A stretch of 64,000 nucleotides of DNA from Balaenoptera acutorostrata (taxonomy: Eukaryota > Chordata > Mammalia > Artiodactyla > Balaenopteridae). The stretch covers positions 58,006,668 through 58,070,667 of the forward strand of contig NC_080080.1 of the NCBI RefSeq assembly GCF_949987535.1. The letters are read 5' to 3'. Below the pieces are notes generated by a model that was not told the DNA's origin, ran no database searches, and worked only from the letters and a program-made list of their open reading frames with translations. Of the stretch, positions 31,990 to 45,444 are shown piece after piece (positions within the stretch are counted from its first letter, which is position 1; each line of letters begins with the position of its first letter). The position numbers and the translations under genes were made by a program.

Positions 31990-34900
31990 ATGACAAAAGT
32001 ATATACCTATCAATAATTACTTTAAATGTAAATGGACTAAATGCTCCTATCAAAAACATAGAGTGACTGAATCAATACAAAAACAAGATCATATATATGT
32101 TGCCTACAAGAGATTCACTTCAGATTTAAAGACACACATAGACTGAAAGTGAGGGGATGGGAAAAGGTACTCTGTGCAAATGGAAATCAAAAGAAAGCTA
32201 TGGTACCAATACTTAATATAGCAGTGAAAAAAGACTTAAAAATAAAGATTGTAACAGGAGACAAAAAAGGACATTATCTAGTGATAAAGGGATCAATCCA
32301 ACAAGAAGATATAACAATTATAAATGCATATGAACCTGACATAGGAACACCTAAATACATAAAGCAAATATTAACAGATATAAAGGATAATTTGACAGTA
32401 ACACAATATTAGTAGGGGATTTAACACCACACGTACATCAATGGAGTGATCATCTAGACAGAAGATCAATACAGAAGCACTGGCCTTAAATAACATATTA
32501 GACAACATGAACTTAATAGATATATGTGGAACACTCCAACCAAATGCAGCAGAATACAGATTATTTTCAGTTGCACATGGAACATTCTCTAGGATAGATC
32601 ACATGCTAGGCCACAAAACAAGTCTCAGTAAATTTAAGAAAATTGAAATCATTTCCTACCACAACGATATGAGACTAGAAATCAACTACAAGAAAAAAAA
32701 AGCTGCAAAAAACACAAATGTGTGGAGGCTAAACAATATGTTACTAAACAACAAATTGCTCACTGAAGAAATCAAAGAGGAAATAAAAACATACATGAAG
32801 ACAAATGAAAATGGAAACACAATGGTCCAAAACCTATAAGATGCAGCAAAGCAGTTCTAAGAGGGAAGTTTATAGCAATACAAACCTACCTCAGGAAACA
32901 AGAAAAATCTCAAATGAACAACTTAATCTTATACCTAAAGGCACTAGGAAAAGAAGAACAAAGAAAATCCAAACTTAGAAGAAGCAAAGTAATCATAAAG
33001 ATAAGAAAAGAAAAAAACAAAATAGACACTAAAAAAATAGTAGAAAAGATTAAGGACACTAAGAGCCAGTTCTTTGAAAAAAATAAACAAAATTGATAAA
33101 ACTTTAGTCAGACTCATCAAGAGAAAAGGGGAGAAAACTCAAATAAATGAAATCAGAAATGGAAGAGAAGTTACAACTGACACCAAAGAAATACAAAGGA
33201 TCATAAGAGATTGCTATAAACAATTATATGCCAATAAAATGGACCACCTAGAGGAAATGGATAAATTCCTGGAAATGAACAATCTCCCAAGACTAAACTA
33301 GAAAGAAACAAAAAATATAATAGATAAATTACCAGTAACAGAATTGAATCAGTAATAAAAACTCCCAGCAAACAAAACTCCAGGAACAGATGGCTTCACG
33401 AGTGAATTCCAACAAATATTTAAAGAAGAGTTAACACCTATCCATCTCAAAAAATTGCAAAAAATTGAATAGGAAGGAATGTTCCAACTCATCCTATGAG
33501 GCCAGCATTACCCTGATACCAAAACCAGACAAAAACACCAAAAGAAAAAAGGAAAATTACAGGCCAATACCACTGAAGAACATAGATGCAAAAATCCTCA
33601 ACATTTTCAAACCAAATTCAAGAATACATTAAGAGGATCATATATCATGATCTAGTGGGATTTATCCCAGAGATGAAAGTATGGTTCAATATATAAAAAT
33701 CAATCAGTGAGATACACCACATTAACAAATTGAAGAATAAAAATAATATGATTATCTCACTAGATGCAGGAAAAGCTTTTGATAAAATTCAACATTGATT
33801 TATGATAAGAACTTTCAACAAAGGGAATATACCTCAACATAATAAAGGCCATATATGACAAACCCACAGCCAACATTATACTCAATGGTGAAAAACGGAA
33901 AGCATTTCCTGTGAGATCAGGAGCAAAACTAGTATGCTCACTCTCACCACTTTTATTGAATAGAGTGTTGAAAATCCTAGCCACAGCAATCAGACAAGAA
34001 AAGGGGATAAAAGGAATCCAAATTGGAAAGAAAGAGGTAAAACTGTTACTGTTTGCGGATGACATGATACTGTATATAGAAAATCCTAAAGATGCCACCA
34101 AAAAACTATTAGAACTAGTAAATGAATTCAGTAAAGTTGCAGAATACAAAATTAATATGCAAACATCTGTTGCATTTCTATACACTAAAAATGGACTATC
34201 AGAAAGAGAAATTAAGAAAACTATCCCACTTATAATTGCATCCAAAAAAATAAAATACCTAGGGATAAATCTAACCAAGGCGGTAAAAGATTTGTACTCA
34301 GAAAACTATAAACATTGATGAAAGAAATTGAAGGCAACACAAACAGATGGAAAGATACACCTTGCTTATGGATTGTAAGAATATTACATATTAAATATTA
34401 ATATTATTAATATTTAATAATATTAATTAAAATGACCATACGCCCCAAAACAATCCACAGATTAAATGCAATCCCTATCAAAATACCAATGCATTTTTTA
34501 AAAAAAGAACAAATAATTCTAAAATTTGTTCAGAAACACTGAAGACTTTGAATAGCCAAAGCAATCTTGGAAAGAAGAAAGCTAGGGGTATTATGCTCCT
34601 TGATTTCAAACTACACTACAAAGCTACAATAATCAAAGCAGTATGGAACTGACACAAAACCAGATATATAGTTCAATGGAAGAGAATATACAGTCCAAAA
34701 ATGAACCCACATTTATAAGGTCAATTAATCTATGACAATGGAGGCAAGAAATACAATGGGAAAAAAAACCAGTCTTTTCAATAAATGGTGTGGGGAAAAC
34801 TGGACAGCCACACGCAGAAGAATCAGACTGGACTACTTTTCTCACATTATATACAAGAATACACTCAAAATAAATTAAAGACTGAAATGTAAAACCTGAA

Positions 34901-35825
34901 ACCATAAAACTCCTAGAAGGAAACATAGGCAGTACACTCTTTGACATCGATTTTAGCAATGTTTCTTTGGATATGTCCCCTCAAGCAAGGGAAAAAATAA
35001 ATAAATAAATAAATAAATAAACAAATGGGACTACATCAAACTGAAAAGCTTTTGTGCAACAGATGAAACTATCAGTAAAATGAAAAGGCAGCCTACTGAA
35101 TGGGAGAAGATATTTGCAAATGATATATCTGATAAGGAGTTAATATCTAAAACATACAAATAATTCATACAACCCAACATCAAAAACCAAACAACACAAT
35201 AAAAAAAAATGGGCAGAGAACCTGAATAGACATTTTTCCAAAGAATACATAGAAATGACCAACAGGCATGTGAAAGGATGCTCAACATCACTGGTCATCA
35301 GAGAAATGCAAATCAAAACCACAGAGATACCATTTCACCCATGTCTGAATGACTACCATCAAAAAGATATCAAATAACAAGGCAAGGGTTGTGGAGAAAA
35401 GAGAACCCTCATGCACTGTTTGTGGACTTGTAAATTGGTGCAGCTGTTACAGAAAACAGTATGGATGTTCCTCAAAAAATTAATAAAGAACTGCCATATG
35501 TTCCAGCAATTTCACTTCTGGATATTTATACAAAGAAAACAAAAACATTAAGTCAAAAAACTGTATGCACTCCAATGTTCATTGCAGCATTCTTTACAAC
35601 AGCCAAGGTATGGAAGAAACCTAAGTGTCCATTGATAGAGGAGTGGATAAAGAAGATGTGGTACATATATACAGTAGAATAGTACTCAGCCATTAAGCAA
35701 AATGAAATCTTTCCATTTGTGACAATACGGATGGATCTAGAAGGCATTATGCTAAGTGAAATAAATCAGACATAGAAAGACATATACCACATAATCTCCC
35801 TTATATGTGGAATCTAAAAACCTAA
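31990..35825 (+). pseudogene. L1 ORF2 remnant
   Basis: Starts with [12 protein letters not shown] (endonuclease start) and keeps [13 protein letters not shown], but the stretch holding the SDH motif is shortened to ISYHND. The polymerase motif [12 protein letters not shown] survives at 34052 onward within a 135-codon open piece (33911-34318). An AT-rich insertion (ATATT-type) disrupts it at about 34380-34430. It ends as in other copies near YTVE/'TATATGTGGAATCTAAAAA'. Multiple frameshifts and stops: not functional. Confidence 0.88.
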
Positions 35826-36179
35826 CCAGACAAACAAAACAAAAACAGACTCATAGATACAGACAAAAAACGGGTGATTGCCAGAAGAAATGGGGTTGTG
35901 GAGATAGGTGAAATACGTGAAGGAGATTAAAAGATATAAACCTACATTTACATAATAAATAAGTCTCAAGGATGTAATATGCAAGATAGAGAATATGGTC
36001 TATAATATTGTAATAAATTTATTTAGGGACAGATGGTTACTAGATTTATTGTGGTGATTATTTCATAATATATGCAAATGTAATACTATTATGTAGTACA
36101 CCTGAAACTAACATAATATTGTACTTCAACTGTATTTCAATAAAAAATAACATACCAGAAAGAACAAAAAAAAGCACTT

Positions 36180-36710
36180 AGGTGACTTTTTTCCCAGTTC
36201 TATCACAATATTTACTTTCTTAACTTTCTACGTTCCTTTTGAGTCAATTTAAGCAGTATATAGTTTACTCAAAATTAATATTTCATTAATATTTCAATTT
36301 TATTATTATCAAATAGTTTACTTTTCTACATCCAGGTTAGTCAGATAGAGTCCATTTTACTTTTTTTAGAGAACCAAATTATAAAATTATTTATTAACTT
36401 GGACAGTTTATGGTTTTAATTTATTAATTTTTATTACTTAATTCTTTCTCAATACTTCTTAAATTTAAATTCTTAAATTCAGTTGAATGCTGAATTTAGT
36501 TTTTCCTAAACTGCTCAGAAAAGCATTACACTGAGACGTTAATAAGTATACTATGAAAACAATTTTCTCTGATGAAATAGTATGGGAAACAATGAACACT
36601 ATATTTCCTCTTAGAGCTTTACAATGCTCAGTATCATGTTAAAGACACTCAGGAATTCTCAAGTTAAGAAATGTATAGCATTTTTAAAACAACGTTTTCC
36701 AAATAATTTT
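36180..36710. other. No recognised feature
   Basis: Very AT-rich spacer. No gene or repeat recognised. Confidence 0.4.
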
Positions 36711-36714
36711 TACC

Positions 36715-36890
36715 CCAGAAACACTTTCTATAGTATAGTATAGAACATAATAGTATAGTATGGTATATATACTTTCCATAGTTTAGTATAGTTTCTGCAG
36801 TACAGTATACTTTCTATAGTATACTACTAACATTTTGTGACATGGTGGTGTGCAGGACACCAGTTTGGGAAATTCTAGCCTCAGGTCTTT
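36715..36890. repeat. Possible hAT remnant with TAGTATAGTA cryptic repeat
   Basis: The segment has multiple TAGTATA words (36733-36830). It ends with 'GTGCAGGACACCAGTTTGGG' and 'AAATTCTAG', as in some short hAT elements. The central part looks locally expanded. Confidence 0.35.
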
Positions 36891-38930
36891 TAATAAGGTC
36901 ATTTAATTTTAAGTTGATTATTACAACTAATAGCTTTCATACTACATTTTTAGTCTAATTCTGTGCCATTGGCTACTTTAAAGCTTTTAAGAACATACTC
37001 AACCAAATTCTTCACTGGGAGTTATTATCAACTCCACAAATAAAATTTTCCTGTCTATTCCACTCCTCCCTCCCTATATTTGAAGTTGTAATATGTAATT
37101 CTAGACCTATTTCTTTTTACAATTAATTGTTTTATATTATTCATCTTCTACTTCAATAATTTTTACTGTTTTGTACTTGTGCATATCTTTTTGCTTGCTT
37201 GGATGAGAAATGAACATTTTACGCTAAATTGCTCCCAGGAAGAAAATCTACAGCCAATAATAAAGATGCTAAATCACACTTGTGAAAGTTTGGGGAATCC
37301 AGAGAGATATCAGAGAATGGAGGTTAGACTTTGTCAAAATACCTCTACTCAGTTGCCAGACAGTTAGTACTAGGGAATGAGATGAGGAAGAGGCTGGAAC
37401 AGCCAGTGGTTGTGACCGAGGGGATGTAGGGATTGACCACTTAAATGTCACTTGGCTTTACCTCTTAAAGTGAAGTGTGAGCAAAGGGCTGTCTCCCCAT
37501 CCACAGCACACAAAGACTTGTCAATGGGTATTTACTCTGAACATAGAGGCCACGCTTAGAAATTCCAGTTAGGAATGCATACTATGGATACTACATTACA
37601 CGCCGAAACTCAATCAACAAGCTGCTGTCATTTCAAGGTAAGCCGCTCACCCCTTGCTTTTTCCCAGGTTACACAAGATTCAACAAGAACTTATGCATTC
37701 TCAGATAAAGTTCCACCAATGCTGGGCCCCATAGAGAGGAGGACAGAGCTATTCCAAAAGGAATGACCAAATTGCCCTCTTCCCAGGCTGATGTTTCCAG
37801 TTCTTGGGCAAAGACTCTTTGCTATATCCAGATAGTTTTCTGCATAGAGGGAGACGTGCTGGGGAGCCTGCCCCAAGACAGAGACCCACCGTACCTAGGT
37901 TTAAGACTATATGTCATCATAGCTCATGGGGGGAAAGTTGGGAGTAAATTTTCTTTCCCAGTTTGTGAAGACTTCCTAGGGGAAAAAATAGGGCAAGATA
38001 ATTTATTCACATTCATTTTTAAATTAATACATTTAATGTTTTATATTAGAAATTTTCTGTTTCTCTTACTGAATTTGCTTTATAATCTGACAATAATTTA
38101 TGATTAAGCCTAAGGAGCCTAACCCATACCTGGCATACAGAAAGCCCTCAATAAATATTGTTGACTGATTTTCTAGACTCTCTCAAAGGCTACTTTGTGG
38201 AGAATTAATTGTTAAAAGTTTGATGTCAACCTTGCATTTTGTGAAACTGAGAATCTGTGGGATTTGTGATCCGCAAGACTCAAGTTTCGCTCCACAGGGG
38301 TATGACTAACCATCAAGTTCTATTAGGAGCTTGTACCAAATTAGACTATTATATCCAAATGGAGGCTTAATGGGGCATTTCCATACCCCACACCACTCTT
38401 CTCTTGACATCACATCAATACAAATCTTCCTGTATTCTTTCCTTAACTCAGTTAGGCCCTGAGCTGACATTAGCATAATTGACCTAGAAATTATAGATAA
38501 TAGAAGCAAGAAAAGGTTTTAACAGGCAAGACAGCATTATTTAGTCCTTTTCTATAATGCCCTTTTTATTACTGTTATTTCACTCTCTTTATTCTATTTA
38601 CCACCCCTTGTTGAAACACTGAGGTTTAGTGAGACTGCTATGAAGTCCCTTTTCCCTCAAAGACAAGCCTTCTTAAAATGTCATCATTCCTCACAATAAC
38701 CTTCAAGGTCAGTTACTTAATAATTTTAATGTTGCAAAGAGAAAGGGGAGACTCTAGGTTAAATGGCCTTCCCCAGACAAATCAGGAGAACAGCTGTGGT
38801 CAGAGCTCTTGTTCTTTGGGCTCCCAGCTAATTCAACTGGAAAACAATACATCCCTCTGGCTGGGATTGCTACCAGGACAACTCAGAATGTATAATATAG
38901 TGTTCTGATTGTGGGCCTGTATTTTAACTA
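36891..38930. other. Apparently unique sequence with a small L2 end
   Basis: No coding exon or RNA gene. A short sense L2 end lies at about 38118-38172 ('CTGGCATACAGAAAGCCCTC', 'AATAAATATTGTTGACTG'). The rest is unassigned. Confidence 0.45.
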
Positions 38931-38939
38931 TAATAAATA

Positions 38940-39697
38940 TTAAACCACTCCACTCCAATAGGACTTGAACCTAGATACACCACAGATTGGGACTTGAACC
39001 CACGATCCCTGACTTAAGAGGGGACTCAAACCCACAGTCTTTTAATTGAAACCGCTCACCTGGTATCAGGACTTACTGAAGCTCAGGTTCTTTTGTCTCA
39101 GTGCAGAAAGAATTCAGCATGAGGCAAAGTGGGAGGCAAAGAATGAGTTTATTAGCATAGGATGCTTGTGAGAGATAAAGCAGGCCAGCAAGGGAGCATA
39201 GCACTGAGAACAAAGAGGGCTACATTTTTATAATCAAAGAAAAAGTGGGGAGAGGAGAAGACCATCTTCTTCCTCATTCTTGGTTAGATGTCAAGGCTTA
39301 CATCATTAGTTCCTCCTTTGGCCCTGTATGGTCTAACTGGGACTGTCATGGTGCTATTTAAATCATATGTATAGAAACAAAAGGGTGTTAATATATACTA
39401 AAATATGGTAATTCGTCTCAGGTTTCGGTATAATGTCCCTTTTCACCTAGTTTCTTTCCCCTTTCACCTATATTTCTGTCTTGGCTACATGCAGAAATGT
39501 TACTCTTCAAAGACCATTAACTCCCTGACTTCATGTAACAAGATTCAGACCCCATATCTATTGTCTTGTGTTTTAACTATCAGGGTTTGTGGCTTGAGTG
39601 TGCCTAGTGCTTGAATGTACCTGGTCTTCCTTCAAAGTAGTGTAGATTGTTGCTAGGTTACTGGATTCTTTTCTTGAGTGGTCATTAGCCTGCAACA
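38940..39697 (-). mobile_element. Putative ERV-type solitary LTR, minus strand
   Basis: On the minus strand it starts TGTTGCAGGCTAATGACC at 39697. A polyadenylation signal (AATAAACTCATTC) lies near 39150. It then enters a U5-like region that ends in three T-arm-like words. There is no adjacent retroviral gene. Boundaries and class (ERV1-like) are tentative. The layout of U3, signal and U5 is seen in the sequence; the family is inference. Confidence 0.5.
38961..39033 (-). repeat. Three tRNA T-arm/B-box-like motifs
   Basis: On the plus strand: GGACTTGAACC at 38961, GGGACTTGAACCC at 38989 and GGGACTCAAACCC at 39021. On the minus strand these read GGTTCAAGTCC and GGGTTTGAGTCCC, close to the Pol III B box. 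Spacing is about 28-32 bp. They sit at the U5 end of the putative LTR. Confidence 0.55.
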
Positions 39698-39699
39698 GT

Positions 39700-41088
39700 C
39701 TCCCAAACTCCCTTAAAATTCCCTTTCTGTCTTTAATTCCCTAGTGGGATTTCTAAACTAACTTTTTAATTATCCTACTCTATCCCTATCAAATAGGCAT
39801 GCTTATCCATTTTAGATGACCAATCACTGGGCCTTGGTCTTTCAACTTAGCTACTAAGGTTTACATCAGGATTGAATCCAGGGCACTGTGTGAAATTCCT
39901 AGAATAAGAACCTTCTGCCTGGAAGCTTTCAATCAGCATTAATGTGGAAAACTCAAAAAGTACACTTCTTGCCATATGTGGAGCAGAATAACCTAGTTAA
40001 TGAACATGGAGTCTGTTCTTCTGGCACATAAGCACCTTTGGCCATAGTCCCAACAAATCTTTGCAACTATCCAAGATCAAGTTTCGTCAACACTTGCATG
40101 GAAGTCACCCAGAGAACACCCCAGGTGTGGCAGGAGATATGTTGATGATTCAGTAGTTGACATTCTCCCTTCTGAGTCAATAATTAACCCCAGCATGCTA
40201 TTATTGGCGTTCTGAAGACTTCCGTAATTTGCATGGCTTAAAAATTAGACTCAGTAGAAAATATTGGTGGTAAAAGTAGTCAAGAGGAAACAACGAACCT
40301 GGGTATAACTACATTTCAGAATTAATTGACTACATAAGTTCTGTCAAGTTCTTCTGGATTTGCTGTAGAGAACTTTTTTGCTTAATTTAACCATAAGATT
40401 ATAATTTCCTAATAAAAATTACTGTGGACATGACAGCTGTGAAGCAGCATCTTGACAGTGTTGTGGGAATAGTTTTCTCATGCCGGAGAATTGCTTGAGT
40501 TTCCCCCCGAAAAAGATGGCCATGTGTGAGTTGTTTGCAGTTGGGCAATGAGGCTACAGAAACCCTTCTCTTCGGGGAAAGGTACATATTTGAAAAAACA
40601 GTAGCAGAAATATTTATGCCTTTTTACTGTAGCCTTTTTCACTTATTTTCAGAATGTTGATGCTTAAGTTTCATAATTATACCTTCCCTTTATTGAACCA
40701 TAAATTCTTGATGTTTAGGACCAATAGTCTCACCACTCTTCTTACATAAAGGATGAACAAGGCAGCCATGTTGAGTAACAACAGTAAATACAGCCTGGAT
40801 TTCTTCCTGGTTCACTGTCCAGATGATACATCCTAGGCTAACATGTTCACGATGGTAAAATTTTCAAGCAGCTTAAGAAAATTACTTTCAACAAATATTT
40901 CTGAGGAAAAGAGATTAATCTAAAGGAAGGGTGAGGGGGTATAACTGATCCAGACATATTGGTCCTACTAAGGAATATTTTTTGATGAAAGGCCACTAGA
41001 ATTTGATACAGCTGGGAAACTGCTAAATTAGGAGGCCAATTAGAAGTCAAAATAGTAAATGTATAAATATTAAAACTACTCTTATAAG
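39700..41088. other. No recognised feature
   Basis: Unassigned sequence of moderate AT content. No gene or clear repeat. Confidence 0.4.
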
Positions 41089-43220
41089 CTCAATAATTTT
41101 TTAAAAAATTTCAGCTCTACTGAGGAATAGCTGACATACAAAATTGTAAGACATTTAAAGTGTACAGTGTGGTGATCTGATGTGCATATACATTGTGAAA
41201 AGATTCCCCCCATCAAGTTATTTAACACACCCATTCCCTCACATATTTATCTTTTTTTGTTTTTTGGTAGAACCATTTAAGTTCTACTCTCTTAACAAAT
41301 TTCAATTACACAATACAGTGCTATCAACCATTGTCACAGTGTTGTACATTGGATATTTGATCCTTAGACCTTATTCATCTTATAGCTGAAAGTTCGTACA
41401 CTTTCACCAACCTCTCCCTATTTTCCCAGCCCCAGCCCTTGGAAACCAGTTTTCTACTCGCTGTTTCTATGAGTTTAACTTCCCTTTTTTTTTTTTGTAT
41501 TCCACATATAGGTGATATCATACTTGTCTTTGTCTGTCTGGCTTATTCACTTAGTGTAATGCCCTCAAGGTTCATCCAAGTTTTCACAAACAGCAAGGAT
41601 TTCCTTCTTTTTAAAGGCTGAATAGTATTCCATTGTGTTTGTGTGTGAGTGTGTATATATTCTTTATCCATTCATGTATCTATGGGCACTTAGATTGTTT
41701 CCACATCTTGCCTATTATAAGTAAGTAAGGTTGTTTCCACATCTTGCAGTGAACATGGGAATGCAGCTATCTCTTCAATATCCTGTTTTCATTTCCTTTG
41801 GGTAGGTACCAAGAAATGGGACAGTTGGATCATATAATAGTATTATTTTTAATTTTTGGGAAACCATCATACTGTTTTCCATAGTCGCTACACATTACCA
41901 CTAACAGTGCACAAGTGTTCCCTTTTCTCCACATCCTTGCTAACTCTTGTTATCTCTTATCTTTTTGACAATAGCCATTCTAACAGGTGTGAAGTGATAT
42001 GCTTTTGATTTTCATTTCTCTGTTGATTAGAGATATGGAGCATCTTTTTATGTACCTATTGACCATTTGTATATCTTCCTTGGAAAAATGTTTGTTCAGT
42101 TCCTCTGGCCATTTTTTGATTAGATTGTTTGGTTTTTTGCTATTAAGTTGTATGAGTCCTTTGTATATTTTGGGTGTTAACCCCTTATCAGATATGTAGT
42201 TTGCAAATATTTTTTCCCACTCCATGGTTGCCTTTTCATTTTGTTGATGGTTTCCTTTGCTATGCAGAAGCCTTTTAGTTTGATGTAGTTCCACTTATTT
42301 ATTTTGCTTTTTTGTTTTGCCTTTGCTTCTGGTGTCAAATCCCCCAAAATATTGCCAAGACCAATATCAAGGAGCTTATCCTTTGTATTTTCTTCTAAGA
42401 GTTTTATGGTTTCAGGTCCTATGTTCAAGCCTTTATCCATTTTGAGTTGATTTTTGTATATGGTATAGGATAGGGGTCCAGTCCATTCTTTTACATGTGG
42501 CTGTACAGCTTTCCCAATACCATTTCCTGAAGATACTACCTTTCCCCATTGTATATTCTTGCTTCTTTGTCATACACTAATTGACCATATATGAATAGGT
42601 TTATTTCTGGACTCTCTATTCTGTTCGATCTATGTGTCTGTTTTTGTGCCAGTGTCATACTATTTTGATTCCTATAACTTTTTAATATAGTTTGAAATCA
42701 GAAAGTGTGATACCTCCAGACTTGTTCTTCTTTCACAAGATTGCTTTGGCTATTCAGAGTCTTTTGTGGTTCCATATAAATTTTAAGATTGTTCTGTGAA
42801 AAATGCCATTGGAATTTTCATAGGAATTGCACTGAAAATGTAGATTGCTTTGGATAGTATGGACTTTTTCACAATATCAAGTCCTCCAGTCCATGAGTAT
42901 GGAATATCTTTCTATTTATTTGTGTCTTCTTTAATTTCTTTAATTATTTTCTTATAGTTTTCAGTGTACAAATCTTTTATCTTCTTAGGTAAATTTATTC
43001 CCTATTTTTTCTGATACAATTGCAAATGGGATTTTTTTCCCAATTTCTCTTTCTGATAGTTTGTTGCTAGTGCATAGAAATGCAACTTATTTTTATATAT
43101 TGACTTCGTATTCTGCAACTTTACTGAATTTATTAGTATTAGTTTATTTGATTATTGGTTCTAACAGTTTTTTGGTGGAGTCTTAGGGGTTTTACATATA
43201 ATAGTACATCATCTGCAAAT

Positions 43221-43262
43221 AGAGATAGTTTTACTTCTTATAGAGATAGTTTTACTTCTTTT
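43221..43262 (-). repeat. 21-bp tandem duplication in L1
   Basis: AGAGATAGTTTTACTTCTTAT starts at 43221 and again at 43242, inside the ORF2 remnant. Confidence 0.85.
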
Positions 43263-43546
43263 CCAATTTGGATGAATTTTATTTTCTTTATCTTGCTTAA
43301 TTGCTCTAATTAATTGTCTAATTCCAGTAGTATGTTAAATAAAAGTTATGAAAGTGGGTATCCTTATCTTCTTTCTGATCTTAGATTGCAACATTAAGTA
43401 TGATGTTAGCTGTGGGCATGTCATATATAGACTTATGTTGAGGTATGTTCCCTCTGTTCATATTTTGTTGAGAGTTTTTATCGTGATTGGATGTTGAATT
43501 TTATTAAATGCTTTTTCTGCACATATTGAGAAAATCAGATGATTTT

Positions 43547-43894
43547 TATCCTTTATTTTGTTTTTTTTAATATTTATTTATTTATTTTGGCTGTGTCAGT
43601 TCTTAGTTGCAGCACGAGGGATCTTGGTTGAGGCATGTGGGATCTTTCGTTGTGGTGTGCGGGCTTCTCTCTAGTTGTGGGACATGGGATCTAGGATGCA
43701 TGGGCTCTGTAGTTTGTGGCACATGGGCTCTCTTGTTGAGGCACATGAGCTCAGTAGTTGTGGCACATTGGCTTAGTTGCCCTGCGGCATGTGGGATCTT
43801 AGTTACCTGACCAGGGATCAAACCCACGTCCCCTGCATTGGAAGGTGGATTCTTTACCACTGGACCACCAGGGAAGTCCCTATCCTTTATTTTG
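43547..43894 (-). mobile_element. CHR-type SINE, minus strand, exact TSD
   Basis: Body 43561-43880 in antisense: T-rich tail complement first, then the antisense B box ('GGGATCAAACCCACGTCCCC'), ending CACCAGGGAAGTCCC. The duplication TATCCTTTATTTTG is exact at 43547-43560 and 43881-43894. It lies inside the older L1. Confidence 0.93.
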
Positions 43895-44160
43895 GATGTG
43901 GTGTATCACATTGTCTGTGGGTGTTACATCTACATCATCCTTGCATTCCTGGAATAAATCCTTCTCAATCATGGTGTGTGATTCTTTTAAAGTACTGTTG
44001 AATTTGGTTTGCTAATATGTTGTTGAAAAGTTTTACATCTATGTTTATCAGGGATATTGGCCTGTAATTTTCTTTCTTGGGCACTAGATGTTGGGTCCAA
44101 ACCCTTCGCTCCTCAGGGAGAAGCTAGGAGTCATTAATTCCCTCCCAATTGTATATCATT

Positions 44161-44206
44161 GTGCCAGTGGTGGGGATTATGGTGTGCCAGTGGTGGGGAT
44201 TATGGT
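44161..44206 (-). repeat. 23-bp tandem duplication in L1 5' UTR
   Basis: GTGCCAGTGGTGGGGATTAT plus GGT occurs twice in a row (44161-44183 and 44184-44206), exact copies. Confidence 0.9.
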
Positions 44207-44408
44207 GAGACTGTGTCTCAGACTTTCCTATGCATTTTGATATGGATATCTCCTCATTAACCTGATGTTTAAAAGTCACTCAGCTAGTTTCTGGATTTCT
44301 TTCAGGAGCAATTGCTCCATGTGTAGTCATAGATTGGGTACATCCATGAGAGGAGGTGAGTCCAGGAGTCTCCTACATTACCATCTTGGACCCGAACTCA
44401 ATAATTTG

Positions 44409-45440
44409 TTTTAAAAAAACATTTAAGTTCAGAGCTGGAAGGGGTCTTAAAGATTTACTTAGTTCATACTTGAAGTTTAAAATAGGAAAATAACAGATTT
44501 ATATGACTGCCTTTCCTCATAGATATTCCCTGGGAAACCATGAAGAGGAAAATAAGTCAGTGTATATTCCTGACAACCCTAAGCAAAATGGGGCAGTGAA
44601 GATTTGTTCAGAGATCATAGTCAGCCTCTCAGTGGTCAGGCCCTCTTCCAATTCTAAGGCTCTCTCTTAGAGTTTTCCACTGTGACATCCTTTCCCAGAT
44701 TATGCTTATCTGAATATTTTACAACCTGCCTCCCGTGAAATGTGCCTGCTTTAGCTCCCCTTTCCCTCACTACTGGACCGTAGACTGGCTAATCTAATAG
44801 ACTCACTATGAAAAAATCTATTAATTGTTAATAATAATATAATATGCTATCTCCTTAATGTTACATTTTAACAACTGCTATCCATGCCTTAACCCACTGC
44901 TTTTTTAATTACTTAAAAAATAAAAATTGAAAAAGTCTTACTCATATCCCTTTGGTGACATGGGTGAGGAGGGAATGGGTAATGACTAGTGATAATATGA
45001 AGGGCTCATATTTTACGTCTATATTTTTGGAAAAGTAAATCTAAAAAACCATGGGGTATTCATTTAAAACAACCTTTTTCAGAAGCCACGATATATGTGT
45101 TGTTCTTTTTTTTTAAGCAAGAGAATTAGGAGGTGGAGTAGTAAAAGTAGGAAGGAGTAAGAAGAAGCATTAGAAAAGAAGTATTGAATAAGAACGAAGA
45201 ACACTGTCATTAGGAAAGGACAAAATAATTATATATAGTGGAAGCAGAATGCTGTTCTTGTCAAATGAGAAGGAACATATACATGCTTGCCTGAAATTAA
45301 GAGACCTAGTAGTTAAAAATAGTAAAATATTCTTGAGAAAAAATAACCACCTCTGAAATTATGCTGGCAATTTAGTGTTATTTTATGCGTTATTCGTGGT
45401 AAGCTAGAAAAAGAATTTTGGCCTAGGAAGAGCCTCTTTA
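44409..45440. other. No recognised feature
   Basis: AT-rich spacer without supportable gene or repeat. Confidence 0.4.
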
Positions 45441-45444
45441 AAAA

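Larger units (their letters stand above)
29905..36170 (+). mobile_element. Old near full-length L1, plus strand, broken ORFs
   Basis: The layout is 5' UTR with tandem monomers (about 29990-30590), ORF1 remnant, a (CA)n-bearing gap, ORF2 remnant, and 3' UTR ending CTGAAACTAACATAATATTG with AATAAA and an A-rich tail near 36170. Stops, frameshifts and small indels break every ORF. No certain target duplication was found, and the 5' boundary is approximate. It stands divergent to the young L1, their 5' ends being about 1.4 kb apart. Confidence 0.85.
41089..44408 (-). mobile_element. Internally deleted L1 with both ends and TSD
   Basis: The element is on the minus strand. Its 3' UTR starts at about 41100 and ORF2 antisense runs to about 44080, up to the YRPISL-type region ('GGGATATTGGCCTGTAATTT'). 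It then joins directly to L1 5' UTR sequence at about 44083-44397, which ends at a YY1-type word (CCATCTTGGACCC; CCAAGATGG on the L1 strand). The duplication CTCAATAATTT at 41089-41099 and 44398-44408 frames the unit. ORF1, the endonuclease and the first part of the reverse transcriptase are missing. A CHR SINE inserted later at 43561-43880. All frames are broken. Confidence 0.8.

Noticed and set aside
33911..34318. 135-codon frame with FADD motif as a separate gene
   Set aside because: It is a surviving piece of the broken ORF2 of the old L1; there is no start context or intact domain on its own.
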